Shown: in pieces, positions 62,510 to 64,000 of the stretch
How the letters are laid out: every line of letters starts with the position of its first letter
Numbering within the stretch: the stretch's first letter is position 1
Source: JBPYFK01 sp051984675
GTDB taxonomy: Bacteria > Actinomycetota > Actinomycetes > Mycobacteriales > Pseudonocardiaceae
Reading direction: 5' to 3'
Length of the DNA stretch: 64,000 nt
Assembly: GCA_051984675.1 (NCBI GenBank)
Contig: JBPYFK010000160.1
Coordinates: 1 to 64,000, forward strand
Made by a program: the position numbers and the translations under genes
Notes under the pieces: model-generated
What the model saw: only the letters and a program-made list of their open reading frames with translations
What the model was told of the DNA's origin: nothing
The model's database searches: none

Positions 62510-64000
62510 GTGGCATACAACATCGCGGATCTCTTCGAGCACGCGGTCGATCTGACGCCCGCACGACTCGCGCTGGTCTGTGGCGAGCGCCGGGTCACCT
62601 TCGCGGAACTGGAGGCCCGGGCGAACCGGCTGGCGCATCACCTGTCCGACCACGGTCTCGGGCAGGGATCGCACATTGGGGTCTACTCCCGGAACTGCAT
62701 CGAAGCGGTCGAGACGATGCTCGCCGCGTACAAGCTCCGGGCAGTGGCGATCAACGTCAACTACCGCTACGTTCCCAACGAACTCCGGTACATCTTCGAC
62801 AACGCCGATCTCTCGGCGCTGGTGCATGAACGCAGGTACAGCGACTACGTCGCCGAGGTGCTTCCCGATGTGCCGGCGCTGCGCCATGTCCTCGTCGTCG
62901 AGGACGGCACGGAAGCCGATTTCTCCGCCTACGGCGGGGTGGAGTACGAGTCCGCATTGGACGGTTCGCGGCCCGACCGTGACTTCCCGGAGCGCAGTTC
63001 CGACGACCTGTACCTGCTCTACACCGGGGGTACGACCGGTTACCCCAAGGGCGTGATGTGGCGCCACGAGGACGTCTGGCGGGTCCTCGGTGGCGGAATC
63101 GACTTCATGACCGGAGAGCGGCTCGCCGACGAATGGCAGCAGGCCCGCGAGGGAGCGGAGAGCGGGGGCCTGGTCAGACTGCCCGCCGCTCCGCTGATCC
63201 ACGGCGCCGCGCAGTGGGCCACGTTCGGGAACCTCTTCGCCTGCAGCCCGGTGGTGTACGTCCCGCAGTTCGACGGTCACGATGTGTGGCGGGCGATCGA
63301 ACGCGACAAGGCCAACGTGCTCGCCATCGTCGGTGACGCGATGGCACGCCCGCTCATCGAGGCGTACCACGAGGGCGGGTACGACGCTTCCTCGCTGGTC
63401 GCGATCTCGAGCACCGCCGCGCTGTTCTCCCCCTCGGTCAAGCAGCAGTATCTGGACGCTCTGCCCAACGTCGTCATCACCGACTCGATCGGCTCGTCGG
63501 AGACCGGGTTCAGCGGTATCGGCATGGTCACCCGGGAAACCGGGTACTCGGGCGGACCCCGGGTGAAGGCGGATGCGGACACGATCGTCATCGATGACGA
63601 CGGCCACCCGCTCACGCCTGGATCGGAACAGATCGGCAAGCTGGCACGGTCGGGACACGTCCCGGTCGGCTACTACAAGGACCCCGAGAAGACACGCGCG
63701 GTGTTCGTCACCATCGACGACAAGCGCTATGCCATCCCCGGCGACTACGCGCGCATCGAGGCGGACGGCACGGTGACGATGCTCGGCCGCGGGTCGCAGT
63801 GCATCAACTCCGGCGGCGAGAAGGTGTTCCCGGAAGAGGTCGAAGCGGCGCTCAAGTCGCACCCGGACATCTTCGACGCGCTCGTGATCGGCGTGCCCGA
63901 CGAGCGCATGGGTCAGCGGGTGGCGGCCCTGGTGCAGTCCCGTCCCGGTGCGGCTCTGGAGTTCGCGGACCTCGACACCCACGTGCGCCAGGAGGTCGCC
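62510..64000 (+). CDS. fadD19: Steroid-CoA ligase FadD19-like, 3' end outside window
   Basis: The first 497 codons are visible and the frame is open to the last base; the family has about 550 residues. It starts AYNIADLFEHAVDLTPARLALVCG and has LLYTGGTTGYPKGVMWRHEDV near residue 171, APLIHGAAQWATFGNLF near 230, ITDSIGSSETGFSG, and the late GRGSQCINSGGEKVFPEEVEAAL. FadD19 activates the C26/C27 acid of the sterol side chain and is needed for C24-branched sterols in rhodococci. GTG 62510 has no ribosome binding site and lies 6 nt after a -10 element, so a leaderless transcript is likely. Confidence 0.92.
   Translation, partial: MAYNIADLFEHAVDLTPARLALVCGERRVTFAELEARANRLAHHLSDHGLGQGSHIGVYSRNCIEAVETMLAAYKLRAVAINVNYRYVPNELRYIFDNADLSALVHERRYSDYVAEVLPDVPALRHVLVVEDGTEADFSAYGGVEYESALDGSRPDRDFPERSSDDLYLLYTGGTTGYPKGVMWRHEDVWRVLGGGIDFMTGERLADEWQQAREGAESGGLVRLPAAPLIHGAAQWATFGNLFACSPVVYVPQFDGHDVWRAIERDKANVLAIVGDAMARPLIEAYHEGGYDASSLVAISSTAALFSPSVKQQYLDALPNVVITDSIGSSETGFSGIGMVTRETGYSGGPRVKADADTIVIDDDGHPLTPGSEQIGKLARSGHVPVGYYKDPEKTRAVFVTIDDKRYAIPGDYARIEADGTVTMLGRGSQCINSGGEKVFPEEVEAALKSHPDIFDALVIGVPDERMGQRVAALVQSRPGAALEFADLDTHVRQEVA

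Overview
The window is high-GC actinobacterial DNA with many GTG and TTG starts, strong GGAGG-type ribosome binding sites and ATGA or TGATG stop/start overlaps. The gene content is a KstR-controlled sterol degradation supercluster of the Mycobacterium/Rhodococcus type, next to a type-1 succinate dehydrogenase and an F420-linked (LLM) enzyme set. A member of the Pseudonocardiaceae or a close relative is the best guess; this is inference, since no rRNA gene is present.

Layout. (1) 1-23 kb is ordinary chromosome. It holds the 3' part of a propeller-like protein, gltB-gltD, a TetR regulator, an SPW membrane protein, a MarR regulator with a clear operator, the sdhC-sdhA-sdhB operon (Sdh1 type), an SDR, a spermidine-synthase-like protein, a DUF190 protein, an AGE-family sugar isomerase with a quinone-oxidoreductase-like protein, an FAH hydrolase/SDR pair, a GNAT, a ComB-like phosphatase, a DUF5313 protein and a metallo-beta-lactamase-fold hydrolase. 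(2) 23-27.5 kb holds kstR, the sterol regulator, and a four-gene cassette (GT4 glycosyltransferase, SAM methyltransferase, alpha/alpha-toroid protein, convergent CmcI-like methyltransferase) whose role I cannot assign. (3) 27.9-35.3 kb holds fadE34 and an igr-type operon fadE28-fadE29-chsH2-chsH1-ltp2 for the last side-chain cycle. (4) 36.5-42.6 kb, minus strand, is kstD-kshA-small Cys protein-kshB-MaoC hydratase-SDR, covering ring opening and a side-chain step. (5) 42.7-50.1 kb holds a decayed flavoprotein gene, hsaE-hsaG-hsaF, then hsaA-hsaD-hsaC-hsaB for the ring A/B catechol pathway. (6) 50.3-54.5 kb holds fadA5-fadD3 (minus) divergent from cyp125 (plus). (7) 54.6-64 kb holds a secreted lipase, a SnoaL-like protein, an LLM oxidoreductase, ltp3, ltp4 and a DUF35 protein (minus), a second LLM oxidoreductase (plus), echA19 (minus) and the 5' part of fadD19 (plus, cut by the window end).

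Together these genes oxidise the side chain (cyp125, fadD19, fadE34, echA19, fadA5, then fadE28/29-chsH1/H2-ltp2, with ltp3/ltp4 probably for C24-branched sterols), open ring B (kstD, kshAB), cleave ring A (hsaAB, hsaC, hsaD), process the dienoate (hsaE, hsaF, hsaG) and activate the remaining C/D-ring propionate (fadD3).

Sites fitting the published KstR motif TnnAACnnGTTnnA (five exact, five with one mismatch) lie upstream of almost every transcription unit in regions 2-7. Several overlap a TAGnnT -10 element. One lies between two convergent genes, and one precedes a 24-codon leader ORF coupled to hsaA. All functional assignments come from reading sequence against remembered families; no database search was run.
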